Counted from the first letter of the stretch, positions 1 to 7,700 are shown. The stretch: 28,451 bases of DNA from DASPFV01 sp035620975 (GCA_035620975.1 DASPFV010000011.1:1-28451), one strand, 5' to 3'. Notes: generated by a model from the letters alone, not told the origin. A program made the numbers and translations.

Positions 1-1
1 G

Positions 2-169
2 GTGCCGCTGCCGATGATGTTCCTGGGGCTCATCACGGGCGGGCTGCAGGCGTTCATCTTCGTGTTGCTCTCGATCATCTACCTGCAGGGCGCGGTGGCG
101 ATCGAGCACGAGCACGACGATCACGGTCACGATGCGCCGCACGGCCACCGCGCGCCGGCAGCGGCATGA
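2..169 (+). CDS. atpB: ATP synthase F0 subunit a, C-terminal end (partial)
   Basis: The gene begins before the window; only the last 55 codons are visible, ending at TGA 167-169. The visible part is the last transmembrane helix of the F-type ATP synthase a subunit, with the family-typical run LQAFIFVLLSIIYLQGAV. This subunit forms the ion half-channels next to the c-ring in the inner membrane. It is followed 67 bases later by subunit c, which fits the usual a-c order. The oddity is the hydrophilic C-terminal extension after the helix, about 20 residues rich in His, Asp and Glu (HEHDDHGHDAPHGH), which could bind divalent metal. The identification rests on a short fragment, but the neighbouring subunit c makes it secure. 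Confidence 0.88.
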   Translation: MPLPMMFLGLITGGLQAFIFVLLSIIYLQGAVAIEHEHDDHGHDAPHGHRAPAAA

Positions 170-236
170 CCCGCGGCGTGCAACACCCCAGACGCGCAGG
201 GGATTTCGGCGGTTTACTTTCGAGGAGGCTTGGGTC

Positions 237-578
237 GTGAGCAAACGCAGCGTTCTGACATGTGCATTCGTCCTGGCGGCGGGCGCGTTCGCGCCGGTCT
301 TCGCGCAGGAGCCTGCGGCCGCAGGCGGCACGAGCGACATGGTCCGGTGGTCGATCATCACGGCAGGGTTCGCACTGGCTTTTGCGGCCGGCCTCGGCGC
401 GCTCGGGCAGGGGAAGGCGGTGAGCGCCGCGACGGAGGCCATCGCGCGCAACCCCGGCGCGGCCGGCGACATCCGCGGCTCGCTCATCCTGGGGCTGGTG
501 CTCATCGAGTCGCTCGTCATCTACGTGCTCCTGATCTCGCTGATCCTCTTCTTCCTGCAGCCGTTCGCCGCCGCCTGA
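237..578 (+). CDS. atpE: ATP synthase F0 subunit c with N-terminal signal peptide
   Basis: Proteolipid subunit that builds the rotating c-ring of F-type ATP synthase, 113 aa. The GTG at 237 is chosen because a GAGGAGG-type ribosome binding site (222-228) lies just upstream. Residues 1-23 look like a cleavable signal peptide ending in VFA, which explains why the protein is longer than the usual 75-90 aa. Two helices follow, about 37-58 and 82-108, joined by the polar loop ARNPGAAGD that contacts the stalk. The ion-binding carboxylate is Glu91. Gln58 in helix 1, Ser92 and Tyr96 match Gln32, Ser66 and Tyr70 of the Na+-binding c-ring of Ilyobacter. The water-coordinating Thr67 is replaced by Leu93. 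Subunit b and the F1 genes do not follow, so the a-c pair is separated from the rest of the complex. Confidence 0.93.
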   Translation: MSKRSVLTCAFVLAAGAFAPVFAQEPAAAGGTSDMVRWSIITAGFALAFAAGLGALGQGKAVSAATEAIARNPGAAGDIRGSLILGLVLIESLVIYVLLISLILFFLQPFAAA

Positions 579-594
579 TCGGCGACCGGCATGC

Positions 595-629
595 CGGGCC
601 GGTGTCCGGATTCTCCGGGCTCCGGCCTG
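595..629 (+). terminator. Strong GC-rich hairpin after atpE, possible terminator
   Basis: Sixteen bases after the atpE stop there is a long inverted repeat. GGCCGG (597-602) pairs with CCGGCC (622-627), and GTCCGG (604-609) pairs with CCGGGC (615-620). There is one T-T mismatch between the two blocks and a five-base ATTCT loop. No T-run follows, so it is not a classic intrinsic terminator. It separates the ATP synthase genes from the next transporter and may end or stabilise the transcript. Confidence 0.45.
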
Positions 630-657
630 CGATCCATCTGCGAGGTCGGCACCGACG

Positions 658-1620
658 GTGACCCGGCTGGACGCCCTCCTGCTCCTGATGACCCTCATCT
701 GGGGCACCAACTACTCCATCGTCAAGTTCGCATTCGCCGAGATCGACGCTCAGGCCTTCAATGCGGCACGCATGGGGCTGGCCTCGCTGGTGTTTCTGGG
801 CCTGATGGCTGCGATCCGCCGGCTGCGCGCCCGTCGCGGCCTGGCGCGTCCTGCCGCCGACGAGGACTCGCTGGCGAGCATCTTCGTGACCTCCGCCCCG
901 ATTACGCCGCGCGACTGGATGGGTCTCGCCGGGCTCGGCCTCGTGGGCCACTGCCTGTATCAGTTCCTCTTCATCGGCGGGCTGGCCCGGACGAGCGTGG
1001 CGAACAGTTCGCTCATCCTGGCGGCGACCCCCGTGCTGATCGCGCTCGCGACGGCCGTGCTGGGCCACGATCGCGTGGGGCTCCGCTACTGGATCGGGGC
1101 GACGCTCTCGATGGCCGGCATCTACGTGGTGATCGGCGAGGGCTTCCGGCTGGATCCGGCCGCCATCGGAGGCGACCTGATGGTGTCCGCCGCCGTGTGC
1201 TGCTGGGCGGCCTACACGATAGGCGCCCGGCAGCTCATGGCACGTCATTCGCCGGTCGGGGTCACGGGCCTGTCGATGAGCATCGGGACGCTGCTGTACG
1301 TTCCCCTCGTGGCGGCGCGGGTGCACGCCGCGCCGTGGGGAGCCCTGCCAGCGGCGACATGGCTGGCGCTTCTCTACTCGTCGCTCTTCGCGCTCTGCGT
1401 GGCCTACACGATCTGGTACGCCGCCGTGCGCCGGATCGGCAGCGCGCGCACGTCGGTGTACTCGAACGTCGTCCCGATCGTGGCAATGGGGACCGCCGTC
1501 CTGTTCCTCGGCGAACCGATCGGGCCCTCCAAGGTGCTCGGTGCGACGGCCGTCCTGGCCGGGGTCGCACTCACGAGAACGGAACCTCGAAACCCCGCCA
1601 CCCGTCGCCGAGGACCCTGA
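658..1620 (+). CDS. EamA/DMT-family transporter
   Basis: A 320-aa integral membrane protein of the drug/metabolite transporter superfamily. It has two EamA repeats, about residues 5-150 and 165-305, and about ten hydrophobic helices. The first helix carries the family-typical pattern LIWGTNYSIVKFAF, and the second repeat contains YTIWYAAVRRIGSARTS followed by the conserved VPIVAMGTAVLFLGEPI. Members export or import small metabolites such as amino acids or nucleosides. The substrate cannot be told from the sequence. The GTG at 658 gives a start directly at the first helix, with no strong ribosome binding site upstream. The gene stands alone between a hairpin and a short repeat block, so it gives no pathway context. 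Confidence 0.85.
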   Translation: MTRLDALLLLMTLIWGTNYSIVKFAFAEIDAQAFNAARMGLASLVFLGLMAAIRRLRARRGLARPAADEDSLASIFVTSAPITPRDWMGLAGLGLVGHCLYQFLFIGGLARTSVANSSLILAATPVLIALATAVLGHDRVGLRYWIGATLSMAGIYVVIGEGFRLDPAAIGGDLMVSAAVCCWAAYTIGARQLMARHSPVGVTGLSMSIGTLLYVPLVAARVHAAPWGALPAATWLALLYSSLFALCVAYTIWYAAVRRIGSARTSVYSNVVPIVAMGTAVLFLGEPIGPSKVLGATAVLAGVALTRTEPRNPATRRRGP

Positions 1621-1682
1621 ACCAGGACCGAGGAGCCGGCAACCCTGAACCAGGGACCTTGAGCGTCGAACCCTGAACCTGG
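1611..1682 (+). repeat. Degenerate ACCCTGAACC repeats
   Basis: Three imperfect copies of a unit near ACCCTGAACCAGG occur at 1614-1626, 1642-1656 and 1670-1682, starting in the last codons of the transporter gene and filling the gap to the desaturase. The unit is too short and diverged to assign to a known element. It looks like a decayed simple-repeat array of the kind found between genes in some GC-rich bacteria. Confidence 0.45.
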
Positions 1683-1695
1683 AAGTGGAACCTGC

Positions 1696-1701
1696 TAAGA
1701 T
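1696..1701 (+). promoter_or_regulatory. Candidate -10 box (TAAGAT) of a leaderless desaturase transcript
   Basis: TAAGAT lies seven bases before the GTG at 1709. A start site about seven bases downstream of the box would place the first transcribed base at or next to the start codon. There is no ribosome binding site between them and no clear -35 box. Confidence 0.4.
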
Positions 1702-1708
1702 CGACGCA

Positions 1709-2719
1709 GTGAAATCCCACTACTACTCCCAGCACGCCGTCGAGCTCCGGGCCGAGCTGGGCCGCACGATTTCGCGCGACATGCTGCGCGATCTGCACCG
1801 GAAATCGGGGATCCGCCACCTGGCGGTTGCGGTGCGTCAGTTCGCCATGCTCGGCTTGACGACCTGGGGTCTCATCCGCCTGGAACAGCCGCTACTGTGG
1901 GTCCCGCTCGCGTTGGTCCAGGGGTTCACGATCTTCAACTTCACCATTCTGCTGCACGAGGTGGTGCACCACACCGTGTTCGCGCGGCGGCGGCCTCGGG
2001 TGGAGCGGGTTCTGGGGCTTCTGTACTCGGTCCCGAGCGGGATCTCCGCCAGCCAGTTCACGCGCTGGCACCTCGATCACCATGCCGAGCTGGGCTCCGA
2101 CGAGGACGACCCGAAGCGTCACCATCTGTCGCCCAAGGTGAACGCGCGCTGGTACAAGCTGCTCTACTGCACGCCGGCGCTCTTTCCCATTTACTTCCGG
2201 GCGGCGCGGCGCGAGGCGGCGACGTATCCGCCCGGGCTGCAGCGCCGGATTGCCTTCGAGCGGCGTCTGGCGATCGCCGCACACCTGCTGGCGCTGGGGC
2301 TGATCTGGTATTTCTTCGGGTTCTACGCGGCCCTCCGCACCAGCATCATTCCCGTCTTTTTCGTGTTCCCGGTGGCGTTCACGCTGAACCGCCTCGGCCA
2401 GCACTACGACATCGACCCCGAGGATCCCGCGAAGTGGGGGACCCTGATGAAAGGGCACTGGTTCTGGGATTTCGTGTACCTCAACTCGAACTACCACCTG
2501 GAGCACCACTATTTCCCAGGCGTCCCGTTCTACCGCCTGCCCGAGCTCCAGCGCGTGCTGGTGCCGTTCTACTCGCGCCGGGGGATGCGGTGGATGACTT
2601 ACGGCCGGCTGGTGCGCGGCTGGCTGGTCGAGAACCGGGCACCGCACACCGACTGGAGCAAGACGCCGGCCTCGAGCGACCGTGCGCCGCTTCCGGCCGT
2701 CAGCCCGCGCGCCCGCTGA
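1709..2719 (+). CDS. Membrane fatty acid desaturase
   Basis: A 336-aa di-iron desaturase/hydroxylase-fold membrane protein that would introduce a double bond (or hydroxyl) into an acyl chain or related lipid. All three histidine boxes of the family are present: HEVVHH (about 83-88), HLDHH (121-125) and HLEHH (263-267), the last in the typical context NYHLEHHYFPGVPFYRLPEL. Hydrophobic segments lie before the first box and around residues 205-235. The GTG at 1709 is preferred over the in-frame GTG at 1685 because a TAAGAT box sits seven bases upstream, which suggests leaderless initiation; 1685 would add only eight residues. The stop is followed 33 bases later by the dynamin-like gene, so the two may be co-transcribed. 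Substrate and regioselectivity cannot be inferred. Confidence 0.88.
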   Translation: MKSHYYSQHAVELRAELGRTISRDMLRDLHRKSGIRHLAVAVRQFAMLGLTTWGLIRLEQPLLWVPLALVQGFTIFNFTILLHEVVHHTVFARRRPRVERVLGLLYSVPSGISASQFTRWHLDHHAELGSDEDDPKRHHLSPKVNARWYKLLYCTPALFPIYFRAARREAATYPPGLQRRIAFERRLAIAAHLLALGLIWYFFGFYAALRTSIIPVFFVFPVAFTLNRLGQHYDIDPEDPAKWGTLMKGHWFWDFVYLNSNYHLEHHYFPGVPFYRLPELQRVLVPFYSRRGMRWMTYGRLVRGWLVENRAPHTDWSKTPASSDRAPLPAVSPRAR

Positions 2720-2752
2720 TCGGGCGGCGGCGGAGCGCCGCGCGCTGAACCG

Positions 2753-4492
2753 ATGCTCACGAAGATCCTCACGCCGGAGCTCGAGGACGCGCTGCGCGAC
2801 GAGCGTCGGGTGCTCGCCCGTTTGCGGACGGCGCTGGCGCGGTTCGACGCGGCCCCGGAGCAGCAGGCGGCGCTGGATCACTCCATCCAGCAGCTCGACG
2901 AGCTCTTCCTGCTGGTCGTGGTGGGAGAGTTCAACTCCGGGAAGAGCGCCTTCATCAACGCCCTCATCGGCCACGCGGTTCTCGAGGAGGGTGTCACCCC
3001 CACGACGGCCGAGATCCAGCTGCTCCGGTTCGGCGACGCCGTCTCCCGGAGCGTGAGCCCGGGCGGCATCCACGTGATCACCGCGCCGGTTGGCCTCCTC
3101 GAGGACATTCACATCGTCGATACGCCCGGCACGAATGCAGTCATTCGCGAGCACGAGCGGATCACCACGGACTTCGTCCCGCGCGCGGACCTCGTGTTGT
3201 TCGTGACGTCGGCCGACCGTCCGTTCACCGAGACGGAGCGGGCCTTTCTCGAGCACATCCGGGGCTGGGGCAAGAAGATCGTCGTCGTCATCAACAAGAT
3301 CGACATCCTCGATGGGGACGCCGAAGTCCAGCAGGTCCGCCGCTTCGTGGCCGACAGCGCGCAATCGCTGCTCGGCTTCACCCCCGAGATCCTGCCCGTG
3401 AGCGCCAGGCTGGCCAGACGCGCGCGCGAAGGCCAGCCAGACGCGCGGCCCGGCAGCGGCTTCGATGCGCTCGAGAGCTACGTGCGATCCACCCTCGACG
3501 CGCCGGCACGGCTCCAGCTGAAGCTGCTCAACCCGCTTGGTGTCGGGGCGGCCGTGGCATCGACGCATCTGTCGGTGGCGCAGGATCGGTTGTCGCTCCT
3601 GAGCGACGACTTCCGTATGCTCGACGAAGTGGACCGGCAGCTGGGTGTGTACGAGCAGGACATCGCGCGGCAGCTGGAGCTGCGCATGTCGGACATCGAT
3701 CGGATTCTGCTCGAGATGGAGCGTCGCGGGCACGACTACTTCGACGAGACGCTGCGCCTCGGGCGGGTGTTCGACCTGCTCAACCGCAGCCGCGTGCAGG
3801 AGGGATTCGAACAGCAGGTCGTGGCCGACGCCCCGGAGCAGATCGAGCGCCGGATCGGCGAGCTCGTCGACTGGCTGGTCGCGGCGGATCTGCAGCAGTG
3901 GCAGGCCGTGACGAGCCATCTGGCCGAGCGGCGTCAGCAGTATCGGAGCCGCATCCTCGGCGGCGAGGAGCCGGGCACCTTCCACTACGACCGGACGCGC
4001 CTCATCGATGCCGTGGGCCGGGAGGCGCAGCGCGTGGTCGATTCCTACGACCGCCGCGGCGAGGCACGCGCGCTCGCCGATGGCGCGCGGAACGCGGTCG
4101 CGGCGGCCGCAGCCGCCGGTGCCGGCGCCCTGGGGCTCGGCGCGGTCGTGGCGGCGGCGGCGACGACCGCCGCCGCGGACGTGACCGGTCTCGTCATGGC
4201 GTCCGTGCTGGCGGCGCTCGGGTTCTTCATCCTCCCGGCGAAGCGGCAGCGGACCAAGCAGGAGATGCGGCGGAAGATCTCAGAGGTGCGGGAGCGACTG
4301 TCGAGCGCGCTCCGCGAGCAGTTCTCGCGCGAGATCGCGCGCAGCGCCGAGCGGATCCGCGAGAGCATCGCCCCGTACAGCCGCTTCGTCCGCGCGGAGG
4401 GGGATCGTCTGCGGCAGATCGAGCAGGAGCTGCGCGAGGTGGCCGGCGCCCTCCAGGCGCTGCGGGCGCGGATCGAGCGCCGCGCCGCCTGA
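2753..4492 (+). CDS. Bacterial dynamin-like GTPase
   Basis: A 579-aa large GTPase of the dynamin family. G motifs are G1 GEFNSGKS (58-65), G2 TPTT (82-85), G3 DTPG (123-126), G4 NKID (181-184) and a G5-like SARL (217-220). A long helical stalk follows. A strongly hydrophobic Ala/Gly/Val-rich hairpin at about 444-500 can enter the membrane like the paddle of bacterial dynamin-like proteins, and a charged C-terminal helix ends the protein. Such proteins bind membranes and reshape, fuse or protect them. The gene lies just downstream of a lipid desaturase, so both neighbours act on membranes, but a functional link is only inferred. The ATG at 2753 has no strong ribosome binding site, and the protein starts with a helix as in homologues. 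Confidence 0.87.
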   Translation: MLTKILTPELEDALRDERRVLARLRTALARFDAAPEQQAALDHSIQQLDELFLLVVVGEFNSGKSAFINALIGHAVLEEGVTPTTAEIQLLRFGDAVSRSVSPGGIHVITAPVGLLEDIHIVDTPGTNAVIREHERITTDFVPRADLVLFVTSADRPFTETERAFLEHIRGWGKKIVVVINKIDILDGDAEVQQVRRFVADSAQSLLGFTPEILPVSARLARRAREGQPDARPGSGFDALESYVRSTLDAPARLQLKLLNPLGVGAAVASTHLSVAQDRLSLLSDDFRMLDEVDRQLGVYEQDIARQLELRMSDIDRILLEMERRGHDYFDETLRLGRVFDLLNRSRVQEGFEQQVVADAPEQIERRIGELVDWLVAADLQQWQAVTSHLAERRQQYRSRILGGEEPGTFHYDRTRLIDAVGREAQRVVDSYDRRGEARALADGARNAVAAAAAAGAGALGLGAVVAAAATTAAADVTGLVMASVLAALGFFILPAKRQRTKQEMRRKISEVRERLSSALREQFSREIARSAERIRESIAPYSRFVRAEGDRLRQIEQELREVAGALQALRARIERRAA

Positions 4493-4522
4493 ACCGGCTG
4501 AATGCTCTCGAAGGAGTGACAC

Positions 4523-5857
4523 GTGACCACGACGACACCGGGAACCCTGAGTGACGCGGACATCGTGGATCTCTGCCGGAAGCACACGCTGTTCGAGTGG
4601 TCTGCACAGGCGGCGGTCGATCCCATCCCGATGGCACGCGCACGCGGCGTGTACTTCTGGACGGCGGACGGCCGGCAGTTCCTCGACTTCAACAGCCAGC
4701 TGATGTGCGTCAACACCGGTCACGGCGACGAGCGGATTATTGGCGCCATTCAGCAGCAGGCCGCCACCATGGCCTACGCCAACCCCTTCATGGCGACCGA
4801 GGTCCGTGGCCGCCTCGGGGAGAAGCTGGCGTCGATTTCGCCAGGTGACGTCGACGTCTTCTTCTTCACCAACGGCGGGGCGGAGGCGAACGAGAACGCG
4901 ATCAAGATCGCCCGGGCGTACACTGGACGGCACAAGATTCTTGCCCGCTACCGGTCGTATCACGGGGCGACTCATGGCGCCATCGCCCTGACCGGCGATC
5001 CCCGCCGCTGGAGCAGCGAGCCCGGTATGGCCGGCGTCGTCCACGTGCTGGACCCGTATCACGGGATGGCCCGCGGGTGGGACTCGGCCGAGGCCTCGCT
5101 GGCCATGCTGGAAGAAATCATCGAGCTCGAGGGACCCCAGACGATCGCCGCGTTCTTCCTCGAGACCGTCAGCGGGACCAACGGCGTGCTGGTTCCGCCG
5201 GACGGCTACCTGCAGGGCGTCCGGGATCTCTGCACCAGGCACGGCATTCTGATGGTGTGCGACGAAGTGATGGCTGGCTTCGGCCGCACGGGCGAGTGGT
5301 TCGCCGTGAACCACTGGAACGTCGTCCCCGACCTGATGACGATGGCCAAGGGGCTGACGAGCGCGTACGTGCCGCTTGGCGCAGTCGGGATCCGGCGGCC
5401 CATTGCCGACCACTTCCGCGAGAGCGTCTTCCAGAGCGGTCTGACCTACAACAGCCATCCGCTCGCCTGCGCGGCCGCACTGGCCACCATCTCGGTCTAC
5501 GAGGAGGATGATCTGATCGGGAACGCCCGCCGCCTGGGCCCCCTGATGTCACGGCTGCTCGGGGAGCTGGCGCGGACGCATCGGACGGTTGGAGCCACGC
5601 GCTCCCTCGGGCTGTTCGGCATCGTGGAGCTGGTCCGCGACCAGCGGACCCGCGAACCGCTGGCGCCCTTCGGCAAGTCGTCGATCGAGACCCGCCGCCT
5701 GTCGCAGCTCCTCAGGGAAGAGGGCCTCTACACGTTCGTACGCTGGCATACGTTCTTCACGAACCCTCCGCTCTGCATCACCGATGCGGAGCTGACGGAG
5801 GGGTTCGCGAAGATCGACCGGGCGCTGGGCAGGCTGGAAGCAGAGATCGGGGTTTGA
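4523..5857 (+). CDS. Class III PLP-dependent aminotransferase, possibly taurine-type
   Basis: A 444-aa fold-type I aminotransferase of the ornithine/GABA/omega-amino-acid class. Visible features are the phosphate-binding FFTNGGAEANENAIK (114-128), the pyridine-binding Asp in CDEVMAGFGRTG (Asp247) and the Schiff-base Lys276 in MAKGLTSAYVPLG. The pattern SGTNGVLVPPDGYL and the overall layout resemble enzymes annotated as taurine-2-oxoglutarate or related omega-amino-acid transaminases. The true amino donor is not certain. The GTG at 4523 is supported by AAGGAG at 4511-4516. It ends 48 bases before a convergent gene. No other taurine or polyamine catabolic gene is nearby. Confidence 0.88.
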   Translation: MTTTTPGTLSDADIVDLCRKHTLFEWSAQAAVDPIPMARARGVYFWTADGRQFLDFNSQLMCVNTGHGDERIIGAIQQQAATMAYANPFMATEVRGRLGEKLASISPGDVDVFFFTNGGAEANENAIKIARAYTGRHKILARYRSYHGATHGAIALTGDPRRWSSEPGMAGVVHVLDPYHGMARGWDSAEASLAMLEEIIELEGPQTIAAFFLETVSGTNGVLVPPDGYLQGVRDLCTRHGILMVCDEVMAGFGRTGEWFAVNHWNVVPDLMTMAKGLTSAYVPLGAVGIRRPIADHFRESVFQSGLTYNSHPLACAAALATISVYEEDDLIGNARRLGPLMSRLLGELARTHRTVGATRSLGLFGIVELVRDQRTREPLAPFGKSSIETRRLSQLLREEGLYTFVRWHTFFTNPPLCITDAELTEGFAKIDRALGRLEAEIGV

Positions 5858-5905
5858 CCGGCGACGGCGCGTGGGCGGTCCGCCGCCGATCCGAATCTGA
5901 CTGGC

Positions 5906-6466
5906 TCACTTCTCCTTCAGCGGCGTCCGCCACAGGTACACCATCCGGCCGTTCACGTCGACGGTCTTCTCGGCCGGATTCTGCTCGCCCATGTCGAAGC
6001 TCTGGGACACCACGCGTGTTCCGGGCTTGAGCTCCTTGTTGAGCTTCGGGATCAGCTTCTGGTTGAGCGAGGGCAGCAGGTAGAGCGTGACGACAGTCGC
6101 CGCGCTGATGTCGGTCTCGAACAGGTCGGCGTTCATGATCTTGACCTTGTCGGTCACGCCGGCTTTCTGGACGCGTTCCGTCGCCTCCTTCACCCGCTGC
6201 GGATCGATGTCGATCCCGACCGCACGCGCGCCGAATTTCTGCGCGGCCGTCGTCACGATGATGCCATCACCGCAGCCGAGATCGTACACGAAGTCCTTCG
6301 CCGTGACGTTGGCCAGCGTCAGCATGGCGTCCACGACCTCCGGCGGCGTAGGTACGAAGATGACATCAGGTTGCCGCAGAGGTGTCGTGGCCTGCTGCGC
6401 CATGGCTGGCGCCGTCAGGGCGACGGCCGCCAACAGGCCCGCAAGCGCCGCTACTCGAACTCGCAT
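5906..6466 (-). CDS. Exported class I SAM-dependent methyltransferase-like protein
   Basis: A 186-aa protein whose residues 1-23 form a clear Sec signal peptide ending in AMA, before QQ. The rest is a compact Rossmann methyltransferase domain: motif I DLGCGDG (62-68), motif II acidic residue in GIDIDP (84-89), and a motif with NADLFETD (about 115-122) typical of adenine contact. PTPPEVVDAML before motif I matches small methyltransferases that act after substrate docking. Export is odd because S-adenosylmethionine is made in the cytoplasm, so either the signal is an anchor or the fold is used for something else. The ATG at 6466 has a good AAAGGAG site ten bases upstream. The next gene upstream on the same strand is the HD hydrolase, which ends 34 bases away. 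Confidence 0.8.
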   Translation of the reverse strand: MRVRVAALAGLLAAVALTAPAMAQQATTPLRQPDVIFVPTPPEVVDAMLTLANVTAKDFVYDLGCGDGIIVTTAAQKFGARAVGIDIDPQRVKEATERVQKAGVTDKVKIMNADLFETDISAATVVTLYLLPSLNQKLIPKLNKELKPGTRVVSQSFDMGEQNPAEKTVDVNGRMVYLWRTPLKEK

Positions 6467-6500
6467 GTGACAAAGCTCCTTTCTCTCGTGCGTCTTTCGA

Positions 6501-7073
6501 TCAATACCCCATCTCGCGCTGAATGCCGCGTACGATACGCTCCAGCTCGTCGACGAGTTTACCCCCTCCCGCTTCCCGGTAGGCCCGCACCAGCGACTCG
6601 TAGTAGGCCATCACGTCGTCCGGGCTGGCGGAGAACCGGTCCCAGACGGCCTCACCGCTGTTCCGCAGGTCCCGGAGGATCGCGTAGGCATTGTGGACCT
6701 TGTCGGCCGCCGACACCCGCAGGCTCGGGGCAGGAAGGCTCCTGGCGTGCTGGATGTAGTGGCGTTTACGCTCCAGCCAGGGCTCCTTGGGGCTCGACCA
6801 CGAGTCGGTGCAGTCCTCCACGATCCGGGCCACGGCCTGCCCGAACCGCGCTTCGATGTCGGCCAGCCTCGGCCGGCCACCGTGGTCCTCGGCCGCGTCG
6901 TGCAGCAGCGCTGCGATCGCCTCGTCCTCGCTGCCGCCGTCGTCCAGCACGATGGATGCCACGCCCATCAGGTGCCCGATGTAGGGGGCAGTCGTGCCTT
7001 TCCGTGCCTGTCCGGCATGCACCTCGTGAGCATAGCGGAAGGCCTGGTCGAAACGGCTGGACAGTACGGGCAT
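6501..7073 (-). CDS. HD-domain hydrolase, small (p)ppGpp-hydrolase type
   Basis: A protein of about 190 aa with the HD fold of the RelA/SpoT hydrolase group. Visible metal and catalytic residues are His34 (YIGHL), His58-Asp59 and Glu62-Asp63 in HDAAED, and Asp124 in AADKVHN. These correspond to the H...HDxxED...D pattern of SpoT and of small alarmone hydrolases. No synthetase, TGS or ACT domain is present, so the likely role is hydrolysis of (p)ppGpp or a related nucleotide in the cytoplasm, inferred from family only. The start at 7073 is chosen because homologues begin at the SSRFDQAFRYA helix. An in-frame ATG at 7115 would add 14 residues and would share its CATG with the start of the divergent rlpA gene. 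No convincing ribosome binding site supports either start. Confidence 0.72.
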   Translation of the reverse strand: MPVLSSRFDQAFRYAHEVHAGQARKGTTAPYIGHLMGVASIVLDDGGSEDEAIAALLHDAAEDHGGRPRLADIEARFGQAVARIVEDCTDSWSSPKEPWLERKRHYIQHARSLPAPSLRVSAADKVHNAYAILRDLRNSGEAVWDRFSASPDDVMAYYESLVRAYREAGGGKLVDELERIVRGIQREMGY

Positions 7074-7113
7074 GTTGAGGTCAGGTGGCCCGGATTTTTC
7101 AGGTTCCAGCGAC

Positions 7114-7593
7114 ATGCTGACGCCCCGCGCTACGTGGCGATCCTGGCTCATCGGCATCGCCGGCATCGTCGTGCTGCCGGTCATGCTGCTCGAGCGGGCC
7201 GCTGAGCCGTCCTCCGGGGACGATCCCGTGCAGTTCGGGCTCGCATCCTACTACGGTCCCGGTTTTCACGGCGAGGAGACCGCCAGCGGCGAGATTTTCG
7301 ACCAGAACCGAATGGTTGCCGCGCATCGAACCCTCCCACTGGGCACGGTGGTCCGGGTGACCAACCTCGAAAACGGCAGGGCGGTGGTGCTGCGGGTCAT
7401 CGACCGCGGTCCGTACGGGGCCAACTACAGGAAGGGCACGATCATCGACGTGTCGAAAGGCGCAGCTCGCCGTCTGGATTTCCTGGAGGACGGCCTCGTG
7501 CGCGTGCGCGTTGAGGTGCTGCAGTATCCGAGCGGGCAGGATGCTGAAAACCTGCATGGCGAACGGGAATGGGGAACGGGAAAGACCGCATAG
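7114..7593 (+). CDS. rlpA: RlpA-like septal lytic transglycosylase
   Basis: A 159-aa cell-envelope protein with an N-terminal hydrophobic signal or anchor (about 9-26) and a double-psi beta-barrel RlpA domain (about 40-138). Known RlpA enzymes cleave peptidoglycan glycan strands that lack stem peptides, at the septum. The catalytic triad known from Pseudomonas RlpA is present with identical spacing: Glu60 (ASGE), His71 (AAHRTLP) and Asp97 (VIDRGP). A lipobox cysteine is missing, so it is not a lipoprotein here, and there is no C-terminal SPOR domain. The ATG at 7114 puts the hydrophobic segment near the N-terminus; an upstream ATG at 7072 would add 14 polar residues and is less likely. It is divergent from the HD hydrolase with almost no promoter space. 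Confidence 0.82.
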   Translation: MLTPRATWRSWLIGIAGIVVLPVMLLERAAEPSSGDDPVQFGLASYYGPGFHGEETASGEIFDQNRMVAAHRTLPLGTVVRVTNLENGRAVVLRVIDRGPYGANYRKGTIIDVSKGAARRLDFLEDGLVRVRVEVLQYPSGQDAENLHGEREWGTGKTA

Positions 7594-7603
7594 TCTCGCC
7601 AGT

Positions 7604-7628
7604 GTGATTGGTCCGCGACAGCGAAGCG
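7604..7628 (+). repeat. Intergenic repeat, copy 1 (GTGATTGGTCCGCGACAGCG family)
   Basis: A 25-base segment that matches 13522-13546 with two differences. Both copies lie between genes, about 90-115 bases before the next start codon. The surrounding bases (CCAC then CGAG) are also partly conserved. In this copy the hairpin seen in the second copy is disrupted. Confidence 0.5.
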
Positions 7629-7700
7629 CCACCCACCGTCGAGTGCAGGCAATCCACGCCCAAGAAACCGCCCTCCGGCCCGGGCGCCCGGAAGGACGGC

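Noticed and set aside
5858..5905. Bidirectional terminator between the aminotransferase and methyltransferase genes
   Set aside because: Only an imperfect GC stem with a large loop (near CGGCGACGG / CCGCCGCCG) and no T-run on either strand.
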